A stretch of 64,000 nt of DNA from Flavobacteriaceae bacterium UBA3611. Its GTDB lineage: Bacteria; Bacteroidota; Bacteroidia; Flavobacteriales; Flavobacteriaceae. Of this stretch, positions 41,878-50,898 are shown piece after piece. Below the pieces are notes generated by a model. It did no database searches. It had not been told where the DNA came from and was given only the letters and a program-made list of their open reading frames with translations. Position 1 is the first letter of the stretch. Each line of letters starts with the position of its first letter. The position numbers and the translations under genes are program-made. Location: positions 164,886 through 228,885 of the forward strand of contig DFLU01000007.1 of NCBI GenBank assembly GCA_002375495.1. The letters run 5' to 3'.

Positions 41878-43632
41878 ATGGCAGTAAATAAGATACATTT
41901 CTACCTCATAATTACGATTCTTTTTATACAATGTGACAAAAAAATTGAGCAATCAGAATCCAATTTTGAAACGATATTTGAAACCTCTAACGGAACCGAA
42001 ACTCCAGAATACAATGATGTAATCAAATTTTACAAAGACCTGTCAGAAACCTTTAATTCGGTAGCAATTTACGACATGCAGAAAACCGATAGTGGACAAC
42101 CCTTACACCTTGTCACCTTCAATCCAAATCGTACGTTTGAATCAGAGTTTTCACGTGCTGATGAAAAAAGCATTTTATTGGTAAACAATGGTATTCACCC
42201 AGGCGAAAGCGATGGTATAGACGCTTCTATGCTGCTCATACGAGATTTGGCGCAAGGAAAAATTGAAACTCCAGAAAATACCATCATCGCAGTAATACCT
42301 ATATATAATATAGGAGGGGCACTAAATAGAAACAGCACTACGCGCACCAACCAAAATGGGCCTAAATCGTATGGTTTTAGAGGCAATGCAAGAAACTACG
42401 ATCTGAACCGTGACTTTATAAAAGCAGACACCAAAAATGCAAGGGCATTCGCAAACCTTTTCAGAATCGTGAAACCCGACTACTTTATAGATAACCATGT
42501 AAGCAATGGTGCAGATTACCAATATACACTCACCCATTTATTTACACAGCACAATAAGTTAGGAGGCCAATTGGGCAACTATTTGCACACATCGCTTATG
42601 CCAAAATTGGAAGATAGCCTGGCTAAAGCACAGTGGGACATCACTCCGTATGTAAATGTTTTCAACCAATCACCTGAAAAAGGTTTTACACAGTTTATGG
42701 ATTCTCCAAGGTATTCAACAGGATACACAACGCTTTTCGGAACCGTAGGCATGATGGTAGAAACACATATGCTGAAACCTTATAAGCAACGTGTAGAAGG
42801 AACCTACGAATTAATGAAACAGTTTATAAAAATTATTGACGAGGATGTTTCCGTAATAAAAAACCTGAGAAAAATAGACGCCGACCTTTATAAAGTGGGC
42901 TCTTACTACCCCATTCAATGGCGCGTAGATAGCACCCAAACCAAGACCCTCAATTTTAAAGGGTACGAAGCTGAAATGCCTCCAAGCGAATTAACAGGCG
43001 CACAACGCCTAAAGTTTGACCGCACCAAACCCTATGCCCGAGACGTGACTTATTATAATACCTTTAAAGCCGTTGATAGTATTACCATACCTGAACAATA
43101 TATCGTTCCGCAGGGGTACTGGAATGTCATAGAATTGCTAAAAAAGAACAAGATAAGCTATGATGTTGTTCAAAAAGACACGGTAATCACAGCAGAAGTA
43201 TATCATATAAAAGACTATGAAACTCGTAACAGCCCGTACGAAGGCCATTACCTTCATTATAATACTGCTGTGGAAGTTTCAGAAGAAGAAGTTGCCCTTA
43301 AAAAGGGAGATTACATTTTTAACACCCAACAAGACGGGGTGCGTTACCTGCTGGAAACCTTAGAGCCCTCGGCAACCGATTCATTCTTTAATTGGAATTT
43401 CTTCGATACTATTTTGCAACAAAAAGAAGGATTTTCACCCTACGTATGGGAAGATAAAGCAGTTGAATTCCTAAATGCCAATCCGAACATTAAAGCCGAT
43501 TTCGAAGAAAAAAAAGCTGCAGAACCCGATTTTAATGCCAATTGGTTTGCACAACTAGATTGGATACACAAACAATCGCCTAATTATGAGGCGGCCCATT
43601 TACGTTATCCGATCATTCGGATGGGTGGTTAA
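41878..43632 (+). CDS. M14-family zinc carboxypeptidase-like lipoprotein
   Basis: 584 residues from ATG 41878 with a lipobox-like FIQCDKK. The M14 zinc site is visible as IHPGESDGID (His and Glu) and YFIDNHVSNG (His), and a candidate general base lies in MMVETHMLK. The long C-terminal region (about 330-584) is unlike classic carboxypeptidases but common in bacteroidetal members. Its end overlaps the convergent Nudix gene by 33 nt. Confidence 0.87.
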   Translation: MAVNKIHFYLIITILFIQCDKKIEQSESNFETIFETSNGTETPEYNDVIKFYKDLSETFNSVAIYDMQKTDSGQPLHLVTFNPNRTFESEFSRADEKSILLVNNGIHPGESDGIDASMLLIRDLAQGKIETPENTIIAVIPIYNIGGALNRNSTTRTNQNGPKSYGFRGNARNYDLNRDFIKADTKNARAFANLFRIVKPDYFIDNHVSNGADYQYTLTHLFTQHNKLGGQLGNYLHTSLMPKLEDSLAKAQWDITPYVNVFNQSPEKGFTQFMDSPRYSTGYTTLFGTVGMMVETHMLKPYKQRVEGTYELMKQFIKIIDEDVSVIKNLRKIDADLYKVGSYYPIQWRVDSTQTKTLNFKGYEAEMPPSELTGAQRLKFDRTKPYARDVTYYNTFKAVDSITIPEQYIVPQGYWNVIELLKKNKISYDVVQKDTVITAEVYHIKDYETRNSPYEGHYLHYNTAVEVSEEEVALKKGDYIFNTQQDGVRYLLETLEPSATDSFFNWNFFDTILQQKEGFSPYVWEDKAVEFLNANPNIKADFEEKKAAEPDFNANWFAQLDWIHKQSPNYEAAHLRYPIIRMGG

Positions 43633-44223
43633 ATATTCCTTCGGAAATAGGAGTTTTATATTTTCATACGAATCTTGAAGGGCCTTTTGGGTTTTTTCAA
43701 AGTTTTTCCATCGAACTTTTTTAATCCCTTCATTGGTTTCAGGAACCAATTCACCGTCGTATGAGGTATACATTTCGTACCAATAGGTAACTTTAAGTCG
43801 GTATTTATCATTGCGCTTAAACACATGGTACGTTTTTGTAATAAACCGCTTTACCTCTAAATCTTGTACCCCTGTTTCTTCCATGGTTTCACGAATAGCG
43901 GCTTCTTCATGAGTTTCACCTTTTTCTTTTTTTCCCTTCGGAAGGTCCCATTTAGAGTTACGCCGAATGAATAATATTTCCTTTTTATCATTAAAGACCA
44001 TTCCGCCACCAGCCTCAACAACTTTTAATTTCTTGAATAAAAAACGTTCTAACTTTTCAGGGTTTTTATGATACAGGTTAACATAAAACAACTGGCCGTT
44101 ATTTATTTTCTTGATGATTTTTTTTAACCTCGCGAGCTTTAATGGAATAGACTTGTACTGCTTTCCGATATTTTTTTCAGTAGACAAAATGATCGGAATT
44201 TCTTTGACAAAAACTTTATACAT
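43600..44223 (-). CDS. Nudix hydrolase
   Basis: 207 residues from ATG 44223. The Nudix box GETHEEAAIRETMEETGV is complete (about residues 100-120), preceded by GGGMVFNDKKEILFIRRNSKWDLPKGK. An N-terminal extension of about 65 residues precedes the domain. It is divergent from pyrE with only 7 bp between the start codons, so the promoters overlap. Confidence 0.88.
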   Translation of the reverse strand: MYKVFVKEIPIILSTEKNIGKQYKSIPLKLARLKKIIKKINNGQLFYVNLYHKNPEKLERFLFKKLKVVEAGGGMVFNDKKEILFIRRNSKWDLPKGKKEKGETHEEAAIRETMEETGVQDLEVKRFITKTYHVFKRNDKYRLKVTYWYEMYTSYDGELVPETNEGIKKVRWKNFEKTQKALQDSYENIKLLFPKEYLTTHPNDRIT

Positions 44224-44226
44224 TTG
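44219..44226 (+). promoter_or_regulatory. -7 promoter element TACATTTG of pyrE
   Basis: A full TAnnTTTG match ending 4 nt before ATG 44231, which implies a leaderless or nearly leaderless pyrE transcript. It overlaps the start codon of the divergent Nudix gene. Confidence 0.55.
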
Positions 44227-44230
44227 CAAA

Positions 44231-44884
44231 ATGATTTTACATAAAGAAACAGCACAAAAAACTGCTGAACTACTGCTGCAAATTAATGCAATAAAATTGC
44301 AACCACAAAACCCTTTTACGTGGGCCTCGGGATGGAAATCGCCTATTTACTGCGACAATCGCATAACTCTTTCATACCCAATGATTCGCAACTACCTGCG
44401 TGAGCAAATGGCAAAGCAGGTAGAAGAATTGTATGGAAAACCAGATGCAATTGCAGGAGTGGCCACTGGTGCCATCGGAATTGGCATACTGGTTGCAGAC
44501 TACCTTAATGTACCGTTTTGTTATGTACGCCCAGAAGCCAAAAAACACGGACGCCAAAACAAAATTGAAGGCCATATAGAAAAAGGAAGCAATGTGGTGG
44601 TAATTGAAGATCTTATTAGTACGGGCAAGAGTAGTTTAATGGCTGTTGAAGCCTTAAAAGAATCGAATGTGCATGTAAAAGGGATGCTTGCTATTTTCTC
44701 GTACGGTTTCCAAACAGCGCAAGATAATTTTAAAGACGCTAACATAACGCTGAACACACTGAGCAACTACGAAAGCTTGTTGGTACAAGCTGAAAAATCG
44801 AACTATATCAGTACTGATGAAGCTTCGGTATTGGCAAGCTGGCGCGAAAATCCCGCCAATTGGAACCCTAATGTTGCGCACTAA
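44231..44884 (+). CDS. pyrE: Orotate phosphoribosyltransferase
   Basis: 217 residues from ATG 44231; the open frame reaches 44111 but those starts lie inside the divergent Nudix gene. It has TWASGWKSPIYCDNR, YVRPEAKKHGRQNKIEG and the PRPP loop VVVIEDLISTGKSS. It forms orotidine 5'-phosphate in pyrimidine synthesis. Confidence 0.96.
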   Translation: MILHKETAQKTAELLLQINAIKLQPQNPFTWASGWKSPIYCDNRITLSYPMIRNYLREQMAKQVEELYGKPDAIAGVATGAIGIGILVADYLNVPFCYVRPEAKKHGRQNKIEGHIEKGSNVVVIEDLISTGKSSLMAVEALKESNVHVKGMLAIFSYGFQTAQDNFKDANITLNTLSNYESLLVQAEKSNYISTDEASVLASWRENPANWNPNVAH

Positions 44885-44907
44885 TTAATATTTCCGAAGA
44901 AAAAATT

Positions 44908-45300
44908 ATGAAAATTGAAAGTAAAAAAGTAACCGTTCAAAAATCTGCTGATGAGCTTTGTACCTTCTTGGCCGATGTCAAAAATTTTGAACAACTAATG
45001 CCCGAAAACACGAGCAAGTTTGAAGTGATTAATGAAAAAGCCTTTGTATTTGCCTTGAAGGGAATGCCCGAAATCGCTTTGGAAGTAAAAGAGGTGACAC
45101 CGCCCAATCAAGTAGTTTTGGGAGCTATGAGCGATAAACTTCCGTTTACCCTTACCGGAAATATAGCAGAAGTTTCAGATACAACTTCTGAAATAGAATT
45201 GTTATTTGAAGGAGATTTCAATCCTATGATGAAGATGATGATTAAAGGCCCGATCACAAAATTTATGGAAACCCTGGCCACAAATCTGGAGAAGGTTTAA
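44908..45300 (+). CDS. SRPBCC/START-like protein
   Basis: 130 residues with a helix-grip fold: an N-terminal strand, LCTFLADVKNFEQLMPE, several strands and a long C-terminal helix (GPITKFMETLATNLEKV). Such small proteins bind hydrophobic ligands or quinone precursors. It follows pyrE by 23 nt and meets the convergent birA stop codon with a 4-nt overlap. Confidence 0.8.
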   Translation: MKIESKKVTVQKSADELCTFLADVKNFEQLMPENTSKFEVINEKAFVFALKGMPEIALEVKEVTPPNQVVLGAMSDKLPFTLTGNIAEVSDTTSEIELLFEGDFNPMMKMMIKGPITKFMETLATNLEKV

Positions 45301-46025
45301 AATAGCAGCTTTATCTCTCGCAATCCATAGGTGGCAATCGCATCGTCTTCATGCGCTACTTGAAGCATACCAGATTCTGTAACTCCAATGATCTGACCGT
45401 TTTTCTTCACACCGGCTACTTCAAAAGTAGACACTATCCCCTTGCGGAACAATCTCGCTTCGTATCGTTTTTTCAGTTCATTCGTTTTTATTGTGGTAAT
45501 CTCCTTGAGCACTTTAAAAATTTCTGTGGTAACTTTTTGTAGTACTTCCTCTAGATTATAACGTTGGCCACTGGCCAGAAGCATCGATGTGGCTTGGGGC
45601 AACGCGTTGAAAGATTCTTCATTTACATTTAAACCAACCCCAACCACTGTGGCAGTTAAGTTGCCGCGTTGTACCGTATTTTCGATGAGGATCCCTGCCA
45701 ACTTTTGTTGTCGTGACATAATGTCGTTAGGCCATTTCACAGAAATCTTAGGAATTCCGTATGTCTCCAACACATCTAAAAGCGCTAAAGAAACTGCAAA
45801 ATTAAGTCGTGCCTGATGTTCTATCGGAAATCCCTCAAACCTCTTGAACAGGCTACAGGTAAGGCTTTTACCCGCTTCACTTTGCCAAACTGCGCCTTGT
45901 TGCCCCCTCCCCGATTCCTGTTGGGTTGCCACCACCACAACTTCATCAGTTAATGATGTGGTGGCGGCAAGTTGTTTTAGGTACGAATTGGTAGAACCAA
46001 TGGCATTAAGTTTGATTATATTCAA
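45297..46025 (-). CDS. birA: Biotin-[acetyl-CoA-carboxylase] ligase
   Basis: 242 residues with the catalytic domain only, lacking the N-terminal HTH of E. coli BirA, so it is not a repressor. It has ESGRGQQGAVWQ (biotinyl-AMP loop), KWPNDIM and a C-terminal SH3-like domain. It attaches biotin to the carboxyl carrier protein. Confidence 0.94.
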   Translation of the reverse strand: MNIIKLNAIGSTNSYLKQLAATTSLTDEVVVVATQQESGRGQQGAVWQSEAGKSLTCSLFKRFEGFPIEHQARLNFAVSLALLDVLETYGIPKISVKWPNDIMSRQQKLAGILIENTVQRGNLTATVVGVGLNVNEESFNALPQATSMLLASGQRYNLEEVLQKVTTEIFKVLKEITTIKTNELKKRYEARLFRKGIVSTFEVAGVKKNGQIIGVTESGMLQVAHEDDAIATYGLREIKLLF

Positions 46026-46084
46026 TACATTATATTTATTAGTTACTTGCTAAGGTGTATCACGCTAAAGAAACAAAAAAGTGA

Positions 46085-46092
46085 TAACTTTG
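46085..46092 (+). promoter_or_regulatory. -7 promoter element TAACTTTG of rsfS
   Basis: A full TAnnTTTG match 18 nt before the rsfS ATG at 46111. Confidence 0.6.
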
Positions 46093-46110
46093 CACAAATA
46101 AAATTTTTGA

Positions 46111-46482
46111 ATGTCAGAAAAAGAAAAAAACACAGACATACTCGTTGCCCATATTGTTAAAGGTATTGAAGAAGTTAAAGGACAAAATATTGAAATTTTG
46201 GACCTTAGGGAGATTGAAAATACCGTTTGTGATTACTTCATTATTTGCGATGGAACCTCGAACACACAGGTAAATGCTATCGTAAACTCCATACAAAAAA
46301 CAGTTAGCAAAAGCATTCAGGAAAAAGCATGGCACATTGAAGGAACGGAAAATGCAGAATGGATCTTAATGGATTATGTGCATATTGTCGTGCATGTGTT
46401 TCAGAAACACATCCGCGAATTCTACGATATTGAAGGCCTTTGGGGCGATGCTAAAACTGTGAAAATAGAAACCACTTATTAA
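46111..46482 (+). CDS. rsfS: Ribosome silencing factor RsfS
   Basis: 123 residues: DYFIICDGTSNTQVNAIV, WHIEGTENAEWILMDYVHIVVHVF and FYDIEGLWGDA are the RsfS/Iojap signature. It binds ribosomal protein L14 and blocks subunit joining in poor nutrient conditions. It is followed by ftsH after 17 nt. Confidence 0.95.
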   Translation: MSEKEKNTDILVAHIVKGIEEVKGQNIEILDLREIENTVCDYFIICDGTSNTQVNAIVNSIQKTVSKSIQEKAWHIEGTENAEWILMDYVHIVVHVFQKHIREFYDIEGLWGDAKTVKIETTY

Positions 46483-46499
46483 AAAAAGACACACGCCGT

Positions 46500-48464
46500 A
46501 TGGCTAAAGAAAATAAAAAACCCGAAGCGCGTAAACCCAGATTTAATTATTATTGGGTCTATGCCATCATATTTATTGCTGTAATTCTTTTCAGCCAAGT
46601 TTTTGGAGGAGGCCTAACGCAACCCGCAAAAACTACACAAGCCGATTTCCAGAAATATCTGAAGCAAGGCGATATTGAAAAAGTAGAGATCGTAAACAAA
46701 AAAGTTGCAAAAATCTACCTCACCCCAGAAGCAGCGCAACAAGAAGAGCACAAAAGCAAACGCAGCAACAACTTGCTCTCTTCTGGCGCGAACGAGGCCG
46801 CATACCAATTTGAGTTTGGAGACCTACAGAATTTTGAAAACGATCTAAATAATATTAAAGAAGAAAACGATCTGAACACCAAGGTTGTCTGGGATACTGA
46901 AACCAACTTGCTCGCCGAATTCTTACCGTCTATTATTTTCTTCGCAGTAATTATAGGTATTTGGATCTTTATCATGCGCAGAATGTCTGCGGGTGCTGGA
47001 GGTGGAGCTGGCGGACAGATTTTCAACATCGGTAAATCGAAAGCCAAATTGTTCGACGAAAAGACCGATGTAAAAACATCATTCAAGGATGTCGCAGGAC
47101 TAGAAGGTGCCAAGGAAGAAGTACAAGAAATTGTAGATTTCTTAAAAAATCCAGACAAATACACCTCTCTCGGGGGTAAAATCCCAAAAGGGGCATTGTT
47201 AGTAGGCCCTCCTGGAACGGGTAAAACATTATTGGCAAAAGCCGTTGCTGGAGAAGCACAAGTGCCGTTTTTCTCACTGTCTGGATCAGACTTTGTTGAA
47301 ATGTTTGTAGGGGTAGGTGCATCACGTGTGCGTGACCTCTTTAAGCAAGCAAAAGAAAAATCACCTTCCATTATTTTTATAGATGAAATTGACGCCATTG
47401 GTCGTGCACGAGGAAAAAATAACTTCTCTGGCTCTAACGATGAGCGCGAAAACACACTGAACCAACTGTTAACTGAAATGGACGGTTTTGGAACCAACAC
47501 CAACGTAATTGTAGTGGCTGCAACCAACCGTGCCGATGTACTTGACAAAGCATTGATGCGTGCTGGTAGATTTGACAGACAAATTTATGTAGACCTGCCA
47601 GACGTGCGGGAACGTAAAGAAATTTTTGAAGTTCACTTACGCCCTATCGTTCAAGACGACTCACTCGATACCGACTTTTTAGCGAAGCAAACCCCTGGTT
47701 TTTCTGGAGCAGACATTGCGAATGTTTGTAACGAAGCAGCTCTTATAGCCGCTAGAAAAGAAAAGAAAGCGGTTACCAAACAAGATTTCTTGGATGCGGT
47801 AGATAGAATTGTGGGCGGACTCGAAAAGAAGAACAAGATCATTACACCAGACGAGAAAAAAGCGATCGCTTTTCACGAAGCTGGACATGCTACCGTGAGT
47901 TGGATGCTAGAACACGCAGCCCCATTGGTAAAAGTTACTATCGTGCCTAGAGGACAATCGTTAGGAGCCGCTTGGTACTTGCCTGAAGAACGTCTTATTG
48001 TTCGTCCGGAGCAAATGCTGGATGAAATGTGTGCCACCATGGGTGGGCGTGCTGCTGAAAAGGTGATATTCAATAAAATTTCAACAGGAGCCTTGAGCGA
48101 TTTGGAAAAAGTAACCAAACAAGCAAGAGCGATGGTCACTATTTATGGTCTGAATGACAAGATAGGAAACCTTACCTACTATGATTCTTCTGGGCAATCT
48201 GACTACAATTTCAGTAAGCCGTATAGTGAAAAAACAGCTGAAATGATCGATAAGGAAATTTCAGCAATGATTGAAGAACAGTACCAACGCGCCATTAAGT
48301 TGCTAGAAGACAACAAGGACAAACTTACCTTGTTGGCCGAAGAATTACTCGAAAAGGAAGTGATCTTTAAAGAGAGTCTCGAACGCATCTTTGGTGAGCG
48401 CCCATTTAAAAAACCGGCAGAAGTGCCTTTAACAGAATCTACTACCACAATAGGCGATGAGTAA
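46500..48464 (+). CDS. ftsH: ATP-dependent zinc metalloprotease FtsH
   Basis: 654 residues. Two transmembrane helices (about 15-35 and 140-158) flank a periplasmic domain. The AAA module has Walker A GPPGTGKT (about 238) and IIFIDEIDAIG, and the protease domain has AFHEAGHATVSWM. It degrades membrane and soluble proteins at the inner membrane. Confidence 0.97.
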   Translation: MAKENKKPEARKPRFNYYWVYAIIFIAVILFSQVFGGGLTQPAKTTQADFQKYLKQGDIEKVEIVNKKVAKIYLTPEAAQQEEHKSKRSNNLLSSGANEAAYQFEFGDLQNFENDLNNIKEENDLNTKVVWDTETNLLAEFLPSIIFFAVIIGIWIFIMRRMSAGAGGGAGGQIFNIGKSKAKLFDEKTDVKTSFKDVAGLEGAKEEVQEIVDFLKNPDKYTSLGGKIPKGALLVGPPGTGKTLLAKAVAGEAQVPFFSLSGSDFVEMFVGVGASRVRDLFKQAKEKSPSIIFIDEIDAIGRARGKNNFSGSNDERENTLNQLLTEMDGFGTNTNVIVVAATNRADVLDKALMRAGRFDRQIYVDLPDVRERKEIFEVHLRPIVQDDSLDTDFLAKQTPGFSGADIANVCNEAALIAARKEKKAVTKQDFLDAVDRIVGGLEKKNKIITPDEKKAIAFHEAGHATVSWMLEHAAPLVKVTIVPRGQSLGAAWYLPEERLIVRPEQMLDEMCATMGGRAAEKVIFNKISTGALSDLEKVTKQARAMVTIYGLNDKIGNLTYYDSSGQSDYNFSKPYSEKTAEMIDKEISAMIEEQYQRAIKLLEDNKDKLTLLAEELLEKEVIFKESLERIFGERPFKKPAEVPLTESTTTIGDE

Positions 48465-48570
48465 TTGTCGTTGTATGGTAGTAAACGTTCACGCAACATG
48501 TGTGAACTTCAGAATAGATTCTTTATATTTGAAGTAAATCGATGTCTGAACTCCTCAATAGATCGTCACC

Positions 48571-49170
48571 ATGAGTCTCTTTAAAAGACTTTTAAATCCC
48601 GGAAAACAGTCGGCTTCCAAAAAAAAGACCGATCATGGGAAGTATTACCCTGAAGAGAAACTTCCTATAGATGAAAAATTCACCTATAATTTCAACAAGA
48701 ACGGTGGAAAATTTCTCTATTGTGAAAATATGGAGGAGGCACTTGAGTCGTTCGACAATATTTTACTTGAAAACGATTGGTACGAAAAAGACGTATTTTG
48801 TATCAATGAACAATTAACCTCTCGCTTTGACGGTTTCAACTTAACCTTCAGCAAAAAAGCCAATACCACCTTTTTCCTCTCCACCTGTGAAAGTTTGGTG
48901 GCTAACAATGGCTCTATATTACTTTCTTCCAACCAGATGAAAGAGAAAAAACTACACGAACTTCCAGACAATATTGTAATCTTTGCCACTACCAGCCAAT
49001 TGGTTGACACGATTAGCGAAGGCTTGCGTATTATTAAAAACCACTGCAAGGGGAAAATTCCGAGCAATATTACAACCATACAAGACTTCGAAAGCAATAA
49101 AGAAAAGGACTTTATGAGTTATGGAAGTAGCACAAAAAACCTATATTTGCTGCTACTGGAAGACCTCTAA
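48571..49170 (+). CDS. LUD-domain (LutC-like) protein
   Basis: 199 residues resembling the LUD domain of lactate-utilisation protein C, including FFLSTCESLVANNGSILLSS and LPDNIVIFATTSQLV. It lies between ftsH and cdsA with no lut genes nearby, a context conserved in flavobacteria. It is probably not involved in lactate oxidation. It ends 3 nt before cdsA. Confidence 0.8.
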   Translation: MSLFKRLLNPGKQSASKKKTDHGKYYPEEKLPIDEKFTYNFNKNGGKFLYCENMEEALESFDNILLENDWYEKDVFCINEQLTSRFDGFNLTFSKKANTTFFLSTCESLVANNGSILLSSNQMKEKKLHELPDNIVIFATTSQLVDTISEGLRIIKNHCKGKIPSNITTIQDFESNKEKDFMSYGSSTKNLYLLLLEDL

Positions 49171-49173
49171 TTT

Positions 49174-49977
49174 ATGAAGGAACTTATTGTTCGAACCATT
49201 TCGGGACTACTGTATGCCGCAATCATCATCTTCTCGATGTACACCTCACACGAATGGTTCATGGTACTCTTCCTTATCCTGGGCACAATTACCCTCTCTG
49301 AATTTTTAAAATTAGTACACCTTCGCAGTTACCTAGCATACGCCTTATTGTTGGCTGCCCTCTATTTTTTGAGTTATGAAATTTTTGATGATAACGCCGT
49401 GTACCTTTACCTGATACTCGCCTGTTTTGTCAACCTGTTTTTACTGAAAGATGTATTGTGGACTTCCAAAATCCCCATGTTTGAAAAAAAGAAATACATC
49501 GTAGTTATATTCTATGTAATTAGCGGATTTGTATTCTTGACACTCATCCCCTTTCAGCAGGAAGAATTCTTACCCCGTCTCATCATAGGTGTGTTCTTAT
49601 TGGTATGGAGTAACGACAGCGCCGCGTATATGGTAGGTAAAAACTTCGGAAAGCGTAAATTATTAGAACGCATTTCGCCAAAGAAAACAGTAGAAGGATT
49701 TTTGGGAGGCATTGGCGGTTCTCTTTTGGCAGCTTTTATTATCTTTAAGTTCACAGAATTTTATCCATTGTGGGTATGGCTTTGTTTAGCGCTCATTGCC
49801 TCTGTATTTGGAACCATTGGTGACCTGATTCAGTCAAAATTTAAACGCCAAGCAGGCGTAAAAGATAGTGGAAATTTGATGCCGGGACACGGCGGACTCT
49901 ATGACCGGCTAGACAGCATTATGTATGCGAGTCCGTTTATTTATGCATTTTTATTAATTGTAGCGTATGTTTCATAA
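49174..49977 (+). CDS. cdsA: Phosphatidate cytidylyltransferase
   Basis: 267 residues with about eight transmembrane segments. The CTP transferase signature is near the C-terminus (SKFKRQAGVKDSGNLMPGHGGLYDRLDS). It makes CDP-diacylglycerol, the precursor of phospholipids. It overlaps the next gene by 11 nt. Confidence 0.96.
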   Translation: MKELIVRTISGLLYAAIIIFSMYTSHEWFMVLFLILGTITLSEFLKLVHLRSYLAYALLLAALYFLSYEIFDDNAVYLYLILACFVNLFLLKDVLWTSKIPMFEKKKYIVVIFYVISGFVFLTLIPFQQEEFLPRLIIGVFLLVWSNDSAAYMVGKNFGKRKLLERISPKKTVEGFLGGIGGSLLAAFIIFKFTEFYPLWVWLCLALIASVFGTIGDLIQSKFKRQAGVKDSGNLMPGHGGLYDRLDSIMYASPFIYAFLLIVAYVS

Positions 49978-50617
49978 GGAAGGAACGAAAATAATATTCT
50001 TTACACTGGCCATTGTGGTGCTGCTCAGTTTGGTGGTAAACCATTTTGTTGGAAACTCCCTCGTTCGCGGCGGGCTGATACTTACATTGGTTGTGTTCCT
50101 GATTTTGATTCTTCAATTTTTCCGAAATCCGCGACGTAAATTTTTAACCAGTACCGAGCAAGTGTTGTCACCGGTAGACGGAAAAGTAGTGGTGATAGAA
50201 GAAGTATTCGAAAAAGAATATTTTAAAGACAAGCGTTTGCAGATATCTGTATTTATGTCGCCTCTAAACGTACATGTAACAAGATATCCCGTGGGTGGAG
50301 AAATTGTGTATAGCAAATACCATCCCGGCAAATACTTGGTGGCTTGGCACCCAAAATCGAGTGAAGAAAATGAACGCACCACAGTAGTGGTAAAATCAGA
50401 TCAATTTGGCGATGTATTGCACAGGCAAATAGCCGGCGCTTTGGCAAAACGCATTGTAAATTATGCCGAAGAAGGAGCTGTGGCCGAGCAAACTGCCGAT
50501 AGTGGCTTTATAAAATTTGGATCACGGGTAGATGTCTATCTTCCTGTAGGAACCAAAGTAAATGTAACATTAAACCAAAAGGTAAAAGGAGGAATTACCG
50601 TTCTAGCAGAAAAATAA
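49967..50617 (+). CDS. psd: Phosphatidylserine decarboxylase family protein
   Basis: 216 residues. Two N-terminal hydrophobic segments precede a short-type decarboxylase domain with LSPVDGKVVVIEE, FMSPLNVHVTRYPVGG and the self-cleavage site in IKFGSRVDVYLP (Gly-Ser). Cleavage would give a pyruvoyl enzyme that makes phosphatidylethanolamine. It overlaps cdsA. Confidence 0.94.
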   Translation: MFHKEGTKIIFFTLAIVVLLSLVVNHFVGNSLVRGGLILTLVVFLILILQFFRNPRRKFLTSTEQVLSPVDGKVVVIEEVFEKEYFKDKRLQISVFMSPLNVHVTRYPVGGEIVYSKYHPGKYLVAWHPKSSEENERTTVVVKSDQFGDVLHRQIAGALAKRIVNYAEEGAVAEQTADSGFIKFGSRVDVYLPVGTKVNVTLNQKVKGGITVLAEK

Positions 50618-50621
50618 GCAG

Positions 50622-50888
50622 ATGACCAATAAAGCGCTCGATATTGCCTTTCAGAAAGCAGTACAAAGTATAAACGAGCACACCGAGCCCTTCCCCGCAG
50701 ATGTGTTGTTACGCCTCTACGCCTACTACAAACGAGCCACCAATAGCGAGGGAAGACCCAGTGGTGGCAACCCCCTAATCAGTGCTTTTAAAACAAACGC
50801 ACTCTTTCAAAATCGGGATATGACCCAAGATGAAGCAAAACAAGCTTACATTGATGCGGTAAACCAGTATTTTTTGTATCGGAAATAG
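50622..50888 (+). CDS. Acyl-CoA-binding protein
   Basis: 88 residues of the four-helix ACBP fold: LRLYAYYKRATNSEGRPSG and an FKTNALFQNRDMTQDEAKQAYIDAV segment. It binds long-chain acyl-CoA esters in the cytoplasm. It follows psd by 4 nt and closes the lipid-synthesis run. Confidence 0.9.
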   Translation: MTNKALDIAFQKAVQSINEHTEPFPADVLLRLYAYYKRATNSEGRPSGGNPLISAFKTNALFQNRDMTQDEAKQAYIDAVNQYFLYRK

Positions 50889-50898
50889 CGAGGAAAAA

